Below are positions 53,927 to 63,419 of a DNA stretch of 64,000 nt, piece after piece. The notes under the pieces were generated by a model. The model made no database searches, had not been told where the DNA came from, and was given only the letters and a program-made list of their open reading frames with translations. Within the stretch, counting starts at the first letter, position 1. Each line of letters starts with the position of its first letter. The stretch is taken from positions 930,001-994,000 of the forward strand of contig NZ_BEYR01000001.1 of the NCBI RefSeq assembly GCF_002933815.1. Direction: 5' to 3'. The translations under genes were made by a program, and so were the position numbers. Source of the DNA: Sphingobacterium sp. HMA12. GTDB lineage: Bacteria > Bacteroidota > Bacteroidia > Sphingobacteriales > Sphingobacteriaceae.

Positions 53927-54823
53927 ATGAATATTGCACGAGCAAAAGTACTGTTAGTCATCGTACTTTTTCTATCCGGCTTGCGGATATATGCCCAAAA
54001 TAACAAGGATTATTTTAAAACACAAATTCCTCTGGGTGAATTGAAGGATCCCGGGCTAAAAGAAGTGTCGGGTATAGTAGCTGCCTATGAACAGGGAACC
54101 TTTTGGGTTCATAACGATAGTGGAGATGGCGCAAACATCTATTTGATCGATCGTCAGGCTAAGTTAATCAAAAGCTTTGCACTGGAAGGAATAGATGTAA
54201 TTGATTGTGAAGATATAGACCGTGTTAAAATTGAAGATAAAAATTACCTTGTTTTAGCTGATATTGGAAATAATCTTGGAAAGCGCACCTGGGCGAGCCT
54301 TTATCTATTTCCTGAACCTTTAATTAGCGATTCTTCACTGATATCTAAGAAAAATATCAAAACCATATTTGTTAAATTTCCGGGCAAAAAACGGTTGGAT
54401 GCGGAATCTATCATGGTTGATCCAACAGATAATACCTTATATTTGGTTTCTAAGCGCGAATTTAGATCGACTGTATATAGCGCGCCGGTTTTCCGAAATA
54501 CAAAACAACAATATTTCACATTAAGTAAAGTGGCTGAACTTCCGTTTACTTTTGCTACAGCAGCAGCAATGGACCCTACAGGAAAAGAGCTGCTTATCAA
54601 GAATATTACAACTATTTTTTATTGGAGAAGGAAACCGGGTAATTCATGGGCTGAAACGCTCCAAAGAAAGCCGATCGAAGTGCCTTATTCAGTAGAACCT
54701 CAAGGAGAGGCGATTGCATTTGATCAAGATGGGGGAGGTTTCTATACGATTAGCGAACGCCCATTCGGTTTAAAATCCTATCTTTACTATTTCGAAAAAA
54801 ATCCTAGATCAAATGATAAATAA
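53927..54823 (+). CDS. Predicted secreted beta-propeller-like protein
   Basis: 298 residues with signal peptide (1-23, RIYAQ). The remainder is beta-rich with repeated short blades: EVSGIVAAYEQGTFWVHNDSGDGANIYLI, DIDRVKIEDKNYLVLADIGNN, DAESIMVDPTDNTLYLVSKRE, PQGEAIAFDQDGGGFYTISE. This resembles extracellular propeller proteins annotated as PE-PGRS-like or SdiA-regulated. No catalytic motif. Its end overlaps the esterase start by 11 bases. Confidence 0.65.
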   Translation: MNIARAKVLLVIVLFLSGLRIYAQNNKDYFKTQIPLGELKDPGLKEVSGIVAAYEQGTFWVHNDSGDGANIYLIDRQAKLIKSFALEGIDVIDCEDIDRVKIEDKNYLVLADIGNNLGKRTWASLYLFPEPLISDSSLISKKNIKTIFVKFPGKKRLDAESIMVDPTDNTLYLVSKREFRSTVYSAPVFRNTKQQYFTLSKVAELPFTFATAAAMDPTGKELLIKNITTIFYWRRKPGNSWAETLQRKPIEVPYSVEPQGEAIAFDQDGGGFYTISERPFGLKSYLYYFEKNPRSNDK

Positions 54824-55697
54824 CAAACTTTTTTTAGCGAAACAGAGGGGTAAGATCGTTCATTACCTTACAGATTTAAAACGATTATTCCTTTTATCAA
54901 TTGCCTTATTTTGTTTTTGTATAACCAGTAAAGCTGCAAAAGTCGATACTTTAGCCATCCGAAGTCAGCGAATGGACAAGGTTGTTAAAACAGTCGTTAT
55001 TCTCCCCAAGGGTTATTCTGAGCGTACGAGATACCCAGTGCTCTATTTACTTCATGGATATTCGGGCAATTATAGCAATTGGGTGAAGAATTCTAATGTC
55101 GCTGCCTTGGCTGACCAATATGGATATATGATTGTTTGCCCCGATGGGGGATTTGGAAGTTGGTATTGGGATATTGCAAATGATCGAAATTATCAATATG
55201 AGACATTTGTTTCCAAAGAACTAATCGATTATATAGATGGGCATTACGCCACAGTTCAGGACCGAAGGGGAAGGGCGATTACCGGGCTTAGCATGGGCGG
55301 GCATGGGGCCCTGTCACTTGCGATTAAGCATCAGGAGCTCTATGGTGCTGCTGGCAGTACCGCTGGCGGAGTGGATTTTAGACCTTTTCCTTTAAACTGG
55401 GAAATTAAAGATCGTATCGGTAATTATGCCGATTCGCCCCAGGCTTGGGATGATCGTGTGGTGATCAATATGATTCCCAAATTAGTAAACAATCAACTTC
55501 GCCTGATTATTGATTGTGGAAAAGACGATTTTTTCTATCCTGTCAATGTTGCCCTTCACGATAAACTCATGTACCATAACATTAATCATACTTTTGTTAC
55601 AAGTGAGGGTGGACATAACTGGACGTATTGGTCACGCTCCATTATCTATCAAATGGCCTTTTTTAACGATTATTTTAGTCAGCCGGAAAAAAAATAA
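54813..55697 (+). CDS. Esterase family alpha/beta hydrolase
   Basis: 294 residues. Hydrophobic segment near 29-40 after a long basic N-region, so probably exported or membrane-anchored. Catalytic triad of the esterase D / PHB-depolymerase-like family: S160 in GLSMGGHG, Asp in DCGKDDFF, His in SEGGHNWTYW; oxyanion region YLLHGYSGNYSNW. Substrate unknown; acyl or feruloyl esters are plausible. Starts inside the end of the propeller-like gene and is followed by a terminator. Confidence 0.85.
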   Translation: MINNKLFLAKQRGKIVHYLTDLKRLFLLSIALFCFCITSKAAKVDTLAIRSQRMDKVVKTVVILPKGYSERTRYPVLYLLHGYSGNYSNWVKNSNVAALADQYGYMIVCPDGGFGSWYWDIANDRNYQYETFVSKELIDYIDGHYATVQDRRGRAITGLSMGGHGALSLAIKHQELYGAAGSTAGGVDFRPFPLNWEIKDRIGNYADSPQAWDDRVVINMIPKLVNNQLRLIIDCGKDDFFYPVNVALHDKLMYHNINHTFVTSEGGHNWTYWSRSIIYQMAFFNDYFSQPEKK

Positions 55698-55788
55698 AAA
55701 GAAAAATAGATAAATATTTGGCTTAAATGAATAAAATGCTATTTTTGTTTAAAGAAGATCTTGACTAACAAATTATAAACTTATTATT

Positions 55789-55817
55789 AAGCCTTACAAA
55801 TTGTAAGGCTTTTTTAT
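55789..55817 (+). terminator. Terminator of the esterase gene
   Basis: AAGCCTTACAA (55789-55799) pairs with TTGTAAGGCTT (55801-55811), followed by TTTTT. Confidence 0.9.
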
Positions 55818-55849
55818 TATTTTCAACAAATTTTTGAATTTAATCTGCT

Positions 55850-58174
55850 ATGCTTAAACCTATAAAGGTTGTTTTTTATTTTTCTTCTATTTTGTTTTGC
55901 GTACAGCAATCCTATGGTCAACAATCTAAATCTATATCGGGATTTATCAGAGATAGTATCAGCGGTGAAAACATTATTGGCGCTTTGGTGCGTAATGAAG
56001 CCGAAAAAAGATCTACGGCTTCCAATAAATATGGATTCTTTAGTTTATCCTTACGCGGGCAAGATACTTTTCTGGAAGTTTCTTCCATGGGATATCGAAC
56101 AAAAGTTTTGCCCGTTCAGATGGGAAAGGACTCGACTTATATTGTGCAACTGGTGCCGGAAGAAAGCCAACTGGCTGAGGTTGTTGTCACTGGAAATCGG
56201 AGAAAATCAATCAAAGACCTGACGCCGGGTCTGACACAGTTTAGCCCGAAGGAGATTGAAAAAGTGCCTGTATTGTTTGGTGAAAAAGATATTTTAAAGA
56301 CGATTCAATTGTTCCCGGGGGTGACAAGTGGCGGAGAAGGAAGTAGCAACTTTTATGTTCGTGGGGGTGGAGGAGACCAAAATCTGATCTTGTTGGATGA
56401 GGCTCCGGTTTACAACAGTTCACACCTTTTTGGTTTCTTTTCGACATTCAATTCCGATGCCATCAAAGATGTCAATTTTTATAAAGGTGGTGTGCCGGCG
56501 CAGTATGGCGGCAAAATCTCTTCGGTCATGGAAATAACAACACTGGATGGGAATAATCAGCATTTTAATGTGGAAGGAGGATTAGGGCTGATCGCGTCGC
56601 GACTTAAGGTCGAGGGACCTATACAAAAAGGAAAAAGCTCTTTTATGATCTCTGGAAGACGCACCTACGCTGATTTATTCTTAAAACTGTCAAGCGATGA
56701 AAATATAAAAAAAAGTGCCTTATTTTTCTATGACCTCAATGCCAAGCTAAATTATCGGATCAACGATAAAAATACCCTTTACCTGTCGGGATATTTTGGA
56801 AAAGACGCAATGGCCTATCATGATTTATTTGATTTCAATTGGGGAAATGCAACGGGAACCATGCGTTGGAATCACGTGTGGAGCAATCGCCTGTTTAGTA
56901 ATACCACATTGATATTCAGTAAATTCAACTATCAAGTGAAGATTGAAGACGACAATAATTTTAAGATTCGTTCCGATATATTCAACTATAATTTCAAACA
57001 GGATTTTCAGTACAGCCTTTCTGACCGTCACAATTTAAAATTTGGTCTGCAGGCAGCGTTACAAGAAATCCGTCCAGCAAGTATTGAGGCCGGTGAAGAT
57101 TCTAAGGTAAATTCATTGCATATTCAGAATCGTAAGGGATTGGACATCGCTGCTTACATTTCTGATGACTGGTCAATAAATGATAAGCTTAAATTGAATT
57201 ACGGTGTCAGAGCGACGGCTTACGCGACTTTAGGCCCCGGCACCTTCTATACATTTGACAATGCTGGAGAAGCCGTCGATTCCACTTATGTTGGGCGTGG
57301 CGAGATGGGAAAAAAATATTTCTATATGGAGCCCCGTATTTCCCTTAACTATGCCGTGAATGAATCGACAACATTAAAAGCTTCTTATAATACGAATGTT
57401 CAATATTTACATCAGCTGAGCAATACAACAAGTAGCCTGCCGACAGATCAATATGTATTGAGCAATAATACCATCAAGCCGCAGCTGTCCAACCAGTATT
57501 CGCTGGGTTATTTCAGAAATTTCGCATCCAATCGATATGAATTTTCTGTAGAAGGGTATTACAGAGATTTGAAAAATCAGATCGATTATAGGAATGGGGC
57601 CGATCTACAAGCCAATGAGCTTTTGGACGGGGAGCTCTTATTTGGAAAAGGCAGGGCGTATGGTGTCGAGTGGTTTATAAAGAAACGGCTGGGGCGGTTG
57701 AATGGCTGGATCAGCTATACATTATCCAAAAGTGAAAGACAGTTTGAACAGATCAATGACGGGCAATGGTTTAACGCACGCCAGGATAAAACCCATAACA
57801 TCGCTGTCGTGGCGCAGTATCAATTGAATCCCAAATGGAATCTAAGTGCAAACTTTGTCTATTATACCGGTGATGCCGTAACAATGCCTGCCGGAAAATA
57901 TTTTGTTGACGATCGGACGATCTTCTACTATGATAAGCGAAATGGCCAACGTATGCCTGCATATCATCGTTTAGACCTTGCTGCGACCTACGATATCAAA
58001 CGTACAAAAAATACGTATTCCAGTTTATCTTTCGGGATTTATAATGCCTATAATCGCAAAAATGCTTATTTGATTGATTTTAGGGAGAAAGAAGGACAAT
58101 CCAATGTGACCGAAATTTATAGGATTGCATTATTTGGCACGATACCGTCAATCACTTGGAACTTTAAATTTTAG
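55850..58174 (+). CDS. TonB-dependent receptor
   Basis: 774 residues. Signal peptide (about 1-24), CarboxypepD_reg-like domain (about 27-105, SISGFIRDSISGENIIGALV), plug domain (about 120-225: PVLFGEKDILKTIQLFPGV, NFYVRGGGGDQNLILLDEAPVYN split, VNFYKGGVPAQYGGKISSVMEI) and a barrel ending in F. It takes up an unknown ligand through the outer membrane with TonB. Followed after six bases by a DUF4249 lipoprotein, a pairing repeated in many Bacteroidota genomes. Confidence 0.9.
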   Translation: MLKPIKVVFYFSSILFCVQQSYGQQSKSISGFIRDSISGENIIGALVRNEAEKRSTASNKYGFFSLSLRGQDTFLEVSSMGYRTKVLPVQMGKDSTYIVQLVPEESQLAEVVVTGNRRKSIKDLTPGLTQFSPKEIEKVPVLFGEKDILKTIQLFPGVTSGGEGSSNFYVRGGGGDQNLILLDEAPVYNSSHLFGFFSTFNSDAIKDVNFYKGGVPAQYGGKISSVMEITTLDGNNQHFNVEGGLGLIASRLKVEGPIQKGKSSFMISGRRTYADLFLKLSSDENIKKSALFFYDLNAKLNYRINDKNTLYLSGYFGKDAMAYHDLFDFNWGNATGTMRWNHVWSNRLFSNTTLIFSKFNYQVKIEDDNNFKIRSDIFNYNFKQDFQYSLSDRHNLKFGLQAALQEIRPASIEAGEDSKVNSLHIQNRKGLDIAAYISDDWSINDKLKLNYGVRATAYATLGPGTFYTFDNAGEAVDSTYVGRGEMGKKYFYMEPRISLNYAVNESTTLKASYNTNVQYLHQLSNTTSSLPTDQYVLSNNTIKPQLSNQYSLGYFRNFASNRYEFSVEGYYRDLKNQIDYRNGADLQANELLDGELLFGKGRAYGVEWFIKKRLGRLNGWISYTLSKSERQFEQINDGQWFNARQDKTHNIAVVAQYQLNPKWNLSANFVYYTGDAVTMPAGKYFVDDRTIFYYDKRNGQRMPAYHRLDLAATYDIKRTKNTYSSLSFGIYNAYNRKNAYLIDFREKEGQSNVTEIYRIALFGTIPSITWNFKF

Positions 58175-58180
58175 CACAAC

Positions 58181-58978
58181 ATGAGAAAGATATTCGTATT
58201 AATAGCCTTAACCTGGATAACCCTGGTCAGTTGTGAAGATAAAATTGACCTTAACTTGCCCGAAAATACGGGGCAGATCGTAATAACGGCGGACTTGATG
58301 GTATCAGACCAACAACACGAGATCAGTATACAGAAAGTAGTTAGTCTCAAAGAATCTATGTTGGCACCCGTAACTGATGCAGAAGTCTTGGTTAGAAACC
58401 TGCAAAATAATCGCATTTATACCTTTTTGGCTGGAGCAAATGGTGTGTATACCAATAAGACATTGCGGCTACAGGAAAAGGCCAGCTACCAGTTGTATGT
58501 AAAGACGGCCGATGGAAAAGAAATTGAAGGAACCTCGACGGTGCCAAGTTATGTTGATGTTGATTCGATCGGCCTATCGGAACGCGTGATATTTACAGAT
58601 ACCATTTATTATCCAACATTAGTCTTTGACGATCCTCCCGAGAAGGGAAACTACTACAAGTACAAGATGTCTGTAAATGGTGGGGAATTACGCTTTATCG
58701 ATGTATTTAATGATAAGTATAATAATGGGCTGCAAGTGCAGCATGATATTATTGATCGGGATAGAGACCTTAAATTAGGGGATCGCGTCCGTGTTTTGCG
58801 TCAATGTATTGATGTCGGGGCATATAATTATTGGAATAGCTTCCAGATGATCAACCCCGGAGCGGCTTCACCTTCTAATCCCATTTCAAACCTATCTAAC
58901 AACGTTTTGGGATACTTCAGTGTCAGCGTCGGAAAATATTATGAATCTGAAGTGGTTTTGTCAAAAAGTAGACCATAA
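58181..58978 (+). CDS. DUF4249 family lipoprotein
   Basis: 265 residues, lipobox TLVSC (Cys 19). IDLNLPENTGQIVITADLMVSDQQHEISIQK and APVTDAEVLVRN are the DUF4249 start, with YQLYVKTADGKEIEGTSTVPSY in the middle. Predicted surface-exposed partner of the upstream receptor; ligand unknown. The pair is convergent with the deacetylase gene, with three bases between the stops. Confidence 0.85.
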   Translation: MRKIFVLIALTWITLVSCEDKIDLNLPENTGQIVITADLMVSDQQHEISIQKVVSLKESMLAPVTDAEVLVRNLQNNRIYTFLAGANGVYTNKTLRLQEKASYQLYVKTADGKEIEGTSTVPSYVDVDSIGLSERVIFTDTIYYPTLVFDDPPEKGNYYKYKMSVNGGELRFIDVFNDKYNNGLQVQHDIIDRDRDLKLGDRVRVLRQCIDVGAYNYWNSFQMINPGAASPSNPISNLSNNVLGYFSVSVGKYYESEVVLSKSRP

Positions 58979-58981
58979 TGT

Positions 58982-59593
58982 TTATTCTAGCCGGCTTATT
59001 TGATATTGATTTGCCAAGAGAAATTCGATTGTTTTAGGTAAAGCATATTTTACACGGGGAATGGCTTTGATATTGTCATGAAAGATAATAACAGAGCCAT
59101 TCTGTATATTGGGGATGACGTTCTGAAGGCATTTTTCAGGACTTAAGCTTTGATCAAAATCTCCTGACATAATATCCCACATCACCACACGATAATTATT
59201 ATATAACTTTTTGAGCTGTGATTTTTTTGCTTTGGCATAAGGGGGGCGAAAGAGGTCCGTTTGTGTTAATTCCTGACATCGAGCTACATTGCCGATATAG
59301 GAATGATCATCTGTATCCCAGCCTTTGAGATGATTGTAAGTGTGGTTGCCAACTTGATGCCCTTCTTGTAAAATTCTTTGGAACAAATGTGGATTTTTTT
59401 TAATATTTTCACCAACACAAAAAAATGTTGCCTTGACCTGATATTTTTTTAGGATATCGAGTATAAAAGGTGTAATTTCAGGAATTGGACCATCATCAAA
59501 CGTGAGATAGACTTTTTTTTCCGACCTCGGCATATGCCATATCGATCTGGGATAAAGCCAACGCAGGAAAAAAGGGGATTTGACAAAATACAT
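58982..59593 (-). CDS. NodB-type polysaccharide deacetylase
   Basis: 203 residues. NodB motifs in order: TFDDGP, GNHTYNH, FRPPYA, DIMSGDFD and IIFHDN. Removes acetyl groups from polysaccharide amino sugars using a divalent metal. The short hydrophobic N-terminus (FFLRWLYPRSIW) lacks a clear signal peptide, so the location is uncertain. Substrate unknown (peptidoglycan, LPS or chitin-like). Divergent from the TolC-family gene. Confidence 0.88.
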   Translation of the reverse strand: MYFVKSPFFLRWLYPRSIWHMPRSEKKVYLTFDDGPIPEITPFILDILKKYQVKATFFCVGENIKKNPHLFQRILQEGHQVGNHTYNHLKGWDTDDHSYIGNVARCQELTQTDLFRPPYAKAKKSQLKKLYNNYRVVMWDIMSGDFDQSLSPEKCLQNVIPNIQNGSVIIFHDNIKAIPRVKYALPKTIEFLLANQYQISRLE

Positions 59594-59640
59594 AACCGAT
59601 AAATGAAGTTCAAATCTATAAAAATTGTATGGTTCTACAT

Positions 59641-61026
59641 ATGAACATGAAAAGATTTTATTATTCTGCAGTAATTTTTACTGGTTTTTTTCTGGGAACG
59701 AACAACCTGATCCAAGCCCAGCAGGTCGTTGGGGTAGCCGAGGCCATACGCATGACTTTGGAACGTAATGTCCAAATAAAGCAAGCCGAGTTGAGCAAAG
59801 ATCTCGCTGCGCAAGATCTATTTCAATCAAAAAGTAACTTATTGCCGGACCTAAGCGCTTCTGTTGATCAAAATTTCCGTTACGGCTTTGCCTTCGATTT
59901 GACCTCGGCGCAAATTGTCAACAATGCCTGGACCAGGACTACCGCTGGATCTGTAGGATCCAGAGTGAATTTGTTTCAAGGTTTTCAACAGGTAAATCAG
60001 ATAAAAGCAAATAAATTGCAATTGGAGTCCTCTGCCACACAGGTGGATAAGGTGAAAAATGACCTTGTCCTCAATGTCTTGGTGAATTATTTGGAAGCTA
60101 TTACAAATCATGAATTGATGGTAGCCAGTGAAGATCAGATTGCTTTATCAAAACAACAATTTTCATTGGACTCCATTCAGTTTTCTGTTGGAAATAAGAC
60201 GTTAGCTGATATTGCGAAGTCAAAAAATCAGGTGGCTACAAATGAATTGAACAAAGTAAATTTAAAGAATTCATATGAAATGTCTTTATTAACTTTGAAA
60301 CAATTGATGGAAATGCCCCCTGAAACATCAATTTCTTTGGAACGTCCGAGTTTAGAATCTGTGTTGTTAAATGCAGAAGATAAAAACGCCATAGATGTAT
60401 ATCAAAAGGCTTTAATAAGACAACCGGATATCCTTAAATCTGCATTGGATAAAGAGGTCGCGCTAAAACAAATTGATATTGCCAAAGGTGGGTATTACCC
60501 AACACTCAATTTGAGTGTGAGCTACGGCACAAATTATTCTTCTGCTACAACACGGCAGACTGATCCCTTGGACATTACAACGGTATATCGCGTCCCGTTT
60601 AGCCGACAGATATCGGATAATAAGTCTTTTTTCACGGGTTTATCGCTTGCAGTTCCAATTTTTTCCAAAAACCAGAATAAGGTTAATGTTGCAAAAGCAA
60701 AGATTGGTTTAAAACAGGCTGAAGCTAATGAGCAATTGGCAAAAAACAATTTAAATAAAGCTGTAAATCAGGCTGTATTGGACGTCAATGCAGCCAAGCA
60801 AAAATATACTTCGGCAACGGTGGCATTCGAAAGTGCCGAAACAGCTTATAAGGCTACTAAAGAAAGGTACGATATTGGTATGGCAAATTCACTGGAACTG
60901 TTTACCGCGCAGACAGAACGTAACAAAGCTGAATTTGATTTAATTCAGGCAAAATATAACGTAATATTCAGATCGAAGATTATTGATTATTACTTAGGAA
61001 ATCCAATTCAATTCGACAACAATTAA
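59641..61026 (+). CDS. TolC-family outer membrane protein
   Basis: 461 residues from the ATG at 59641; in-frame ATGs at 59629 and 59647 are alternatives. Signal peptide ends near LIQAQ. Two TolC repeats with EAIRMTLERNVQIKQAE and ALIRQPDILKSALDKEVALKQ. Outer membrane channel of an efflux system. The periplasmic adaptor gene follows after 21 bases, but no inner-membrane transporter is adjacent. Confidence 0.9.
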   Translation: MNMKRFYYSAVIFTGFFLGTNNLIQAQQVVGVAEAIRMTLERNVQIKQAELSKDLAAQDLFQSKSNLLPDLSASVDQNFRYGFAFDLTSAQIVNNAWTRTTAGSVGSRVNLFQGFQQVNQIKANKLQLESSATQVDKVKNDLVLNVLVNYLEAITNHELMVASEDQIALSKQQFSLDSIQFSVGNKTLADIAKSKNQVATNELNKVNLKNSYEMSLLTLKQLMEMPPETSISLERPSLESVLLNAEDKNAIDVYQKALIRQPDILKSALDKEVALKQIDIAKGGYYPTLNLSVSYGTNYSSATTRQTDPLDITTVYRVPFSRQISDNKSFFTGLSLAVPIFSKNQNKVNVAKAKIGLKQAEANEQLAKNNLNKAVNQAVLDVNAAKQKYTSATVAFESAETAYKATKERYDIGMANSLELFTAQTERNKAEFDLIQAKYNVIFRSKIIDYYLGNPIQFDNN

Positions 61027-61047
61027 CCTATTTGATTAACAAAGGCA

Positions 61048-62352
61048 ATGGCAAAGAAAAAACGTAGTGTAGTAAAGATTCTATTAATAGTAGTAGCGCT
61101 TCTGGCAATTTTTGTTTTTGTCGGCTTTAAGGCCGGCTGGTTTGGGAAAGGAGATATAACCAAAGTCGCTGTAGATGTGGTGAAAGATATGGATGTGGAT
61201 GAATTGGTATCTGCCAGCGGAAAAATACAACCGGAAATAGAAGTTAAGCTGAGTTCTGAGGTTTCGGGTGAGGTTGTAGAACTAAATATCAAAGAAGGTG
61301 ACTTTGTAAAGAAAGGACAGGTACTCTGTCGGATTAAACCAGATATCTTGCAATCTGGATACGATCGCTCTGTCGCAGCAATGAATTCGCAGCGTGCGAA
61401 TCTAGCAGCGGCACAACAACAACTCAAACAACAGGAAGAAAATTTCAAAAATGTATCAGCAACTTACAAGAGAAACCAGGAGCTTTTTGAAAAAAGAGTG
61501 ATTTCAGCGGCTGAAATGGATAAGAGTTCTTCGGAATACTTTTCGACGCTTGCAGCTATCCAGGCACAAAGGGAAACTGTACGGTCGACCAGATATGGTA
61601 TTGATCAATCTCAAGCCTCTGTCAAGGAAGCACAGGATAACCTCAACCGAACAACGATTTATGCACCAACGGATGGTATTATCTCTTTATTGTCCATAGA
61701 ACAAGGCGAACGTGTAGTTGGGACGGCACAGATGGCCGGTACTGAAATTATGCGTATAGCCAACATGTCTTCGATGGAGGTAAATGTGGATGTCAATGAG
61801 AATGATATCAATAATGTGAGAGTGGGAAATCAAGCCGAAATCGAAGTGGATGCATTTCAAGATAGGAAGTTCAAAGGTATTGTTACCGAAATCGCAAGTT
61901 CATCCAAAAATATAGCAACGACAACTGCAGCAACATCTTCGACAGATCAAGTCACAAATTTTAACGTAAAGGTTCGTATCAGCGCAGAGTCTTACCAAGA
62001 TTTAGTTAAAGAAAATGTAGCTTCTCCTTTCAAGCCGGGATTATCTGCTACTGTACAGATTTTTACAAAACATGCAAAAGGTCTGGTCGTGCCGATACAG
62101 TCTGTTACTGTAAGATCCGATGATAAAGATTCAACCAATACAAATAAGAAAATACAAGAATACGTATTTATCTTAAACGGTGAAGCTGTCAAGCAAGTGC
62201 CAATTAAAACGGGGATTCAAGATGATAAGAACATTATTATCCTTTCGGGCTTGAAAAAGGGAGATCAGGTTGTTTCTCGACCATTTGATGCTATTTCCAA
62301 AACCTTAAAAGATGGAAGCAAAGTGGAAAAAGTAGATAAATCGGCGCTATAA
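61048..62352 (+). CDS. Efflux periplasmic adaptor protein (MacA/HlyD type)
   Basis: 434 residues. Signal anchor (about 9-28), lipoyl-like barrel-sandwich half with EVKLSSEVSGEVVELNIKEGDFVKKGQ, an alpha-hairpin coiled coil (about 105-185, Gln/Ala-rich), second barrel half TIYAPTDGIISLLSIEQGE and a beta-barrel domain with VNENDINNVRVGNQAEI. Bridges the TolC channel and an inner-membrane pump. The hairpin and sequence resemble MacA, whose partner MacB is an ABC transporter; no such gene follows here. Confidence 0.9.
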   Translation: MAKKKRSVVKILLIVVALLAIFVFVGFKAGWFGKGDITKVAVDVVKDMDVDELVSASGKIQPEIEVKLSSEVSGEVVELNIKEGDFVKKGQVLCRIKPDILQSGYDRSVAAMNSQRANLAAAQQQLKQQEENFKNVSATYKRNQELFEKRVISAAEMDKSSSEYFSTLAAIQAQRETVRSTRYGIDQSQASVKEAQDNLNRTTIYAPTDGIISLLSIEQGERVVGTAQMAGTEIMRIANMSSMEVNVDVNENDINNVRVGNQAEIEVDAFQDRKFKGIVTEIASSSKNIATTTAATSSTDQVTNFNVKVRISAESYQDLVKENVASPFKPGLSATVQIFTKHAKGLVVPIQSVTVRSDDKDSTNTNKKIQEYVFILNGEAVKQVPIKTGIQDDKNIIILSGLKKGDQVVSRPFDAISKTLKDGSKVEKVDKSAL

Positions 62353-62377
62353 AATTATAACGATATTAATATTTAAC

Positions 62378-62414
62378 AAAGGGAGGAGTTTTTTAAACAT
62401 CTCCCTTTTTATTT
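62378..62414 (+). terminator. Terminator after the adaptor gene
   Basis: AAAGGGAG (62378-62385) pairs with CTCCCTTT (62401-62408), followed by TTATTTT. Confidence 0.85.
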
Positions 62415-62459
62415 TCCTTCTAATTTATTAAATTTACGGAACCAAACCATTAACGGCTT

Positions 62460-63419
62460 ATGAAAAGGCTATGGACTTATTTTAGATTTAATAAAACAGA
62501 GCAAAATGGTTTTTTTGTTATCTTGGTGATAATCATTTTGTTTAGTGTCATATATTCCTTGGTTCGTCGGAAGGATAAAAAGGATCCGATAGCACATCAA
62601 GTACGGGTATTTGAACAATCCTTTCATGACTCAACTGGTCTTGTAGATTATCCAAATAGGAAATTTTCTGAAGCTGCTGATTTGGAGAAGAAAGTAGCTG
62701 TAGTAGAACCGAGTGTCAAAAGTAAAGAGGGTGGTGCGAAGCTATTTTATTTTGATCCCAATAATTTACCTGTGGATGATTGGCAGAAACTTGGGCTGTC
62801 AGCTAAGCAAATTGCAGTAATCAAGAATTACGAAAAAAAAGGCGGTCGTTTTAAAGATAAAAATGATGTCAAAAAGATGTACTCCATCAATGAACAATTG
62901 TATAGAAAACTTGAGCCCTATATTAGTATAAAAAGGGAAACCACTACAGAAAATGGAACCAATAAAACGACCTTATTGTATGATAAATTTGAAACCAATA
63001 AAGCTGAACAAATAGATATCAATACTTGTGATACAACTGCCTTGATGAGTCTGAAGGGGATCGGGGCAATCCTTTCTAAGCGTATATTAAAATATAAGGA
63101 AGTACTGGGCGGTTTTTATCGTATAGAGCAATTGAAAGAAGTGTATGGTGTTACTTCCGAAACATACGCCTTGATTAAGGATAACATTACGGTGTCTAAT
63201 TTAGAAGGAATCAAAAAAATCAATATTAACCAGATTGATGCGAATTCATTGGGCAAACATCCGTATCTTAGCCCAAAGGATGCGAAATTAATAGTCAATT
63301 ACCGTGATCAACATGGCAATTATGCTAATATAGAGGATCTTACCAAGATAGGTACACTTTCGGATCTTGCTATCGCTAAAATCGCGCCGTATTTAATATT
63401 TGAGAATGATTCAAGATAA
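62460..63419 (+). CDS. Helix-hairpin-helix (ComEA-like) membrane protein
   Basis: 319 residues. One N-terminal transmembrane helix (about 20-38), then three helix-hairpin-helix units: LPVDDWQKLGLSAKQIAVIKNYEKKGGRF, DINTCDTTALMSLKGIGAILSKRILKYKEVLGGF and ININQIDANSLGKHPYLSPKDAKLIVNYRDQHG. ComEA-type proteins bind double-stranded DNA outside the membrane, but in Bacteroidota such proteins are also found outside competence loci. Its stop overlaps apt by 14 bases. Confidence 0.85.
   Translation: MKRLWTYFRFNKTEQNGFFVILVIIILFSVIYSLVRRKDKKDPIAHQVRVFEQSFHDSTGLVDYPNRKFSEAADLEKKVAVVEPSVKSKEGGAKLFYFDPNNLPVDDWQKLGLSAKQIAVIKNYEKKGGRFKDKNDVKKMYSINEQLYRKLEPYISIKRETTTENGTNKTTLLYDKFETNKAEQIDINTCDTTALMSLKGIGAILSKRILKYKEVLGGFYRIEQLKEVYGVTSETYALIKDNITVSNLEGIKKININQIDANSLGKHPYLSPKDAKLIVNYRDQHGNYANIEDLTKIGTLSDLAIAKIAPYLIFENDSR

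Noticed and set aside
62460..63419. A natural competence locus
   Set aside because: Only one ComEA-like protein is present, without ComEC, ComF or pilus genes; the helix-hairpin-helix repeats alone do not show competence.
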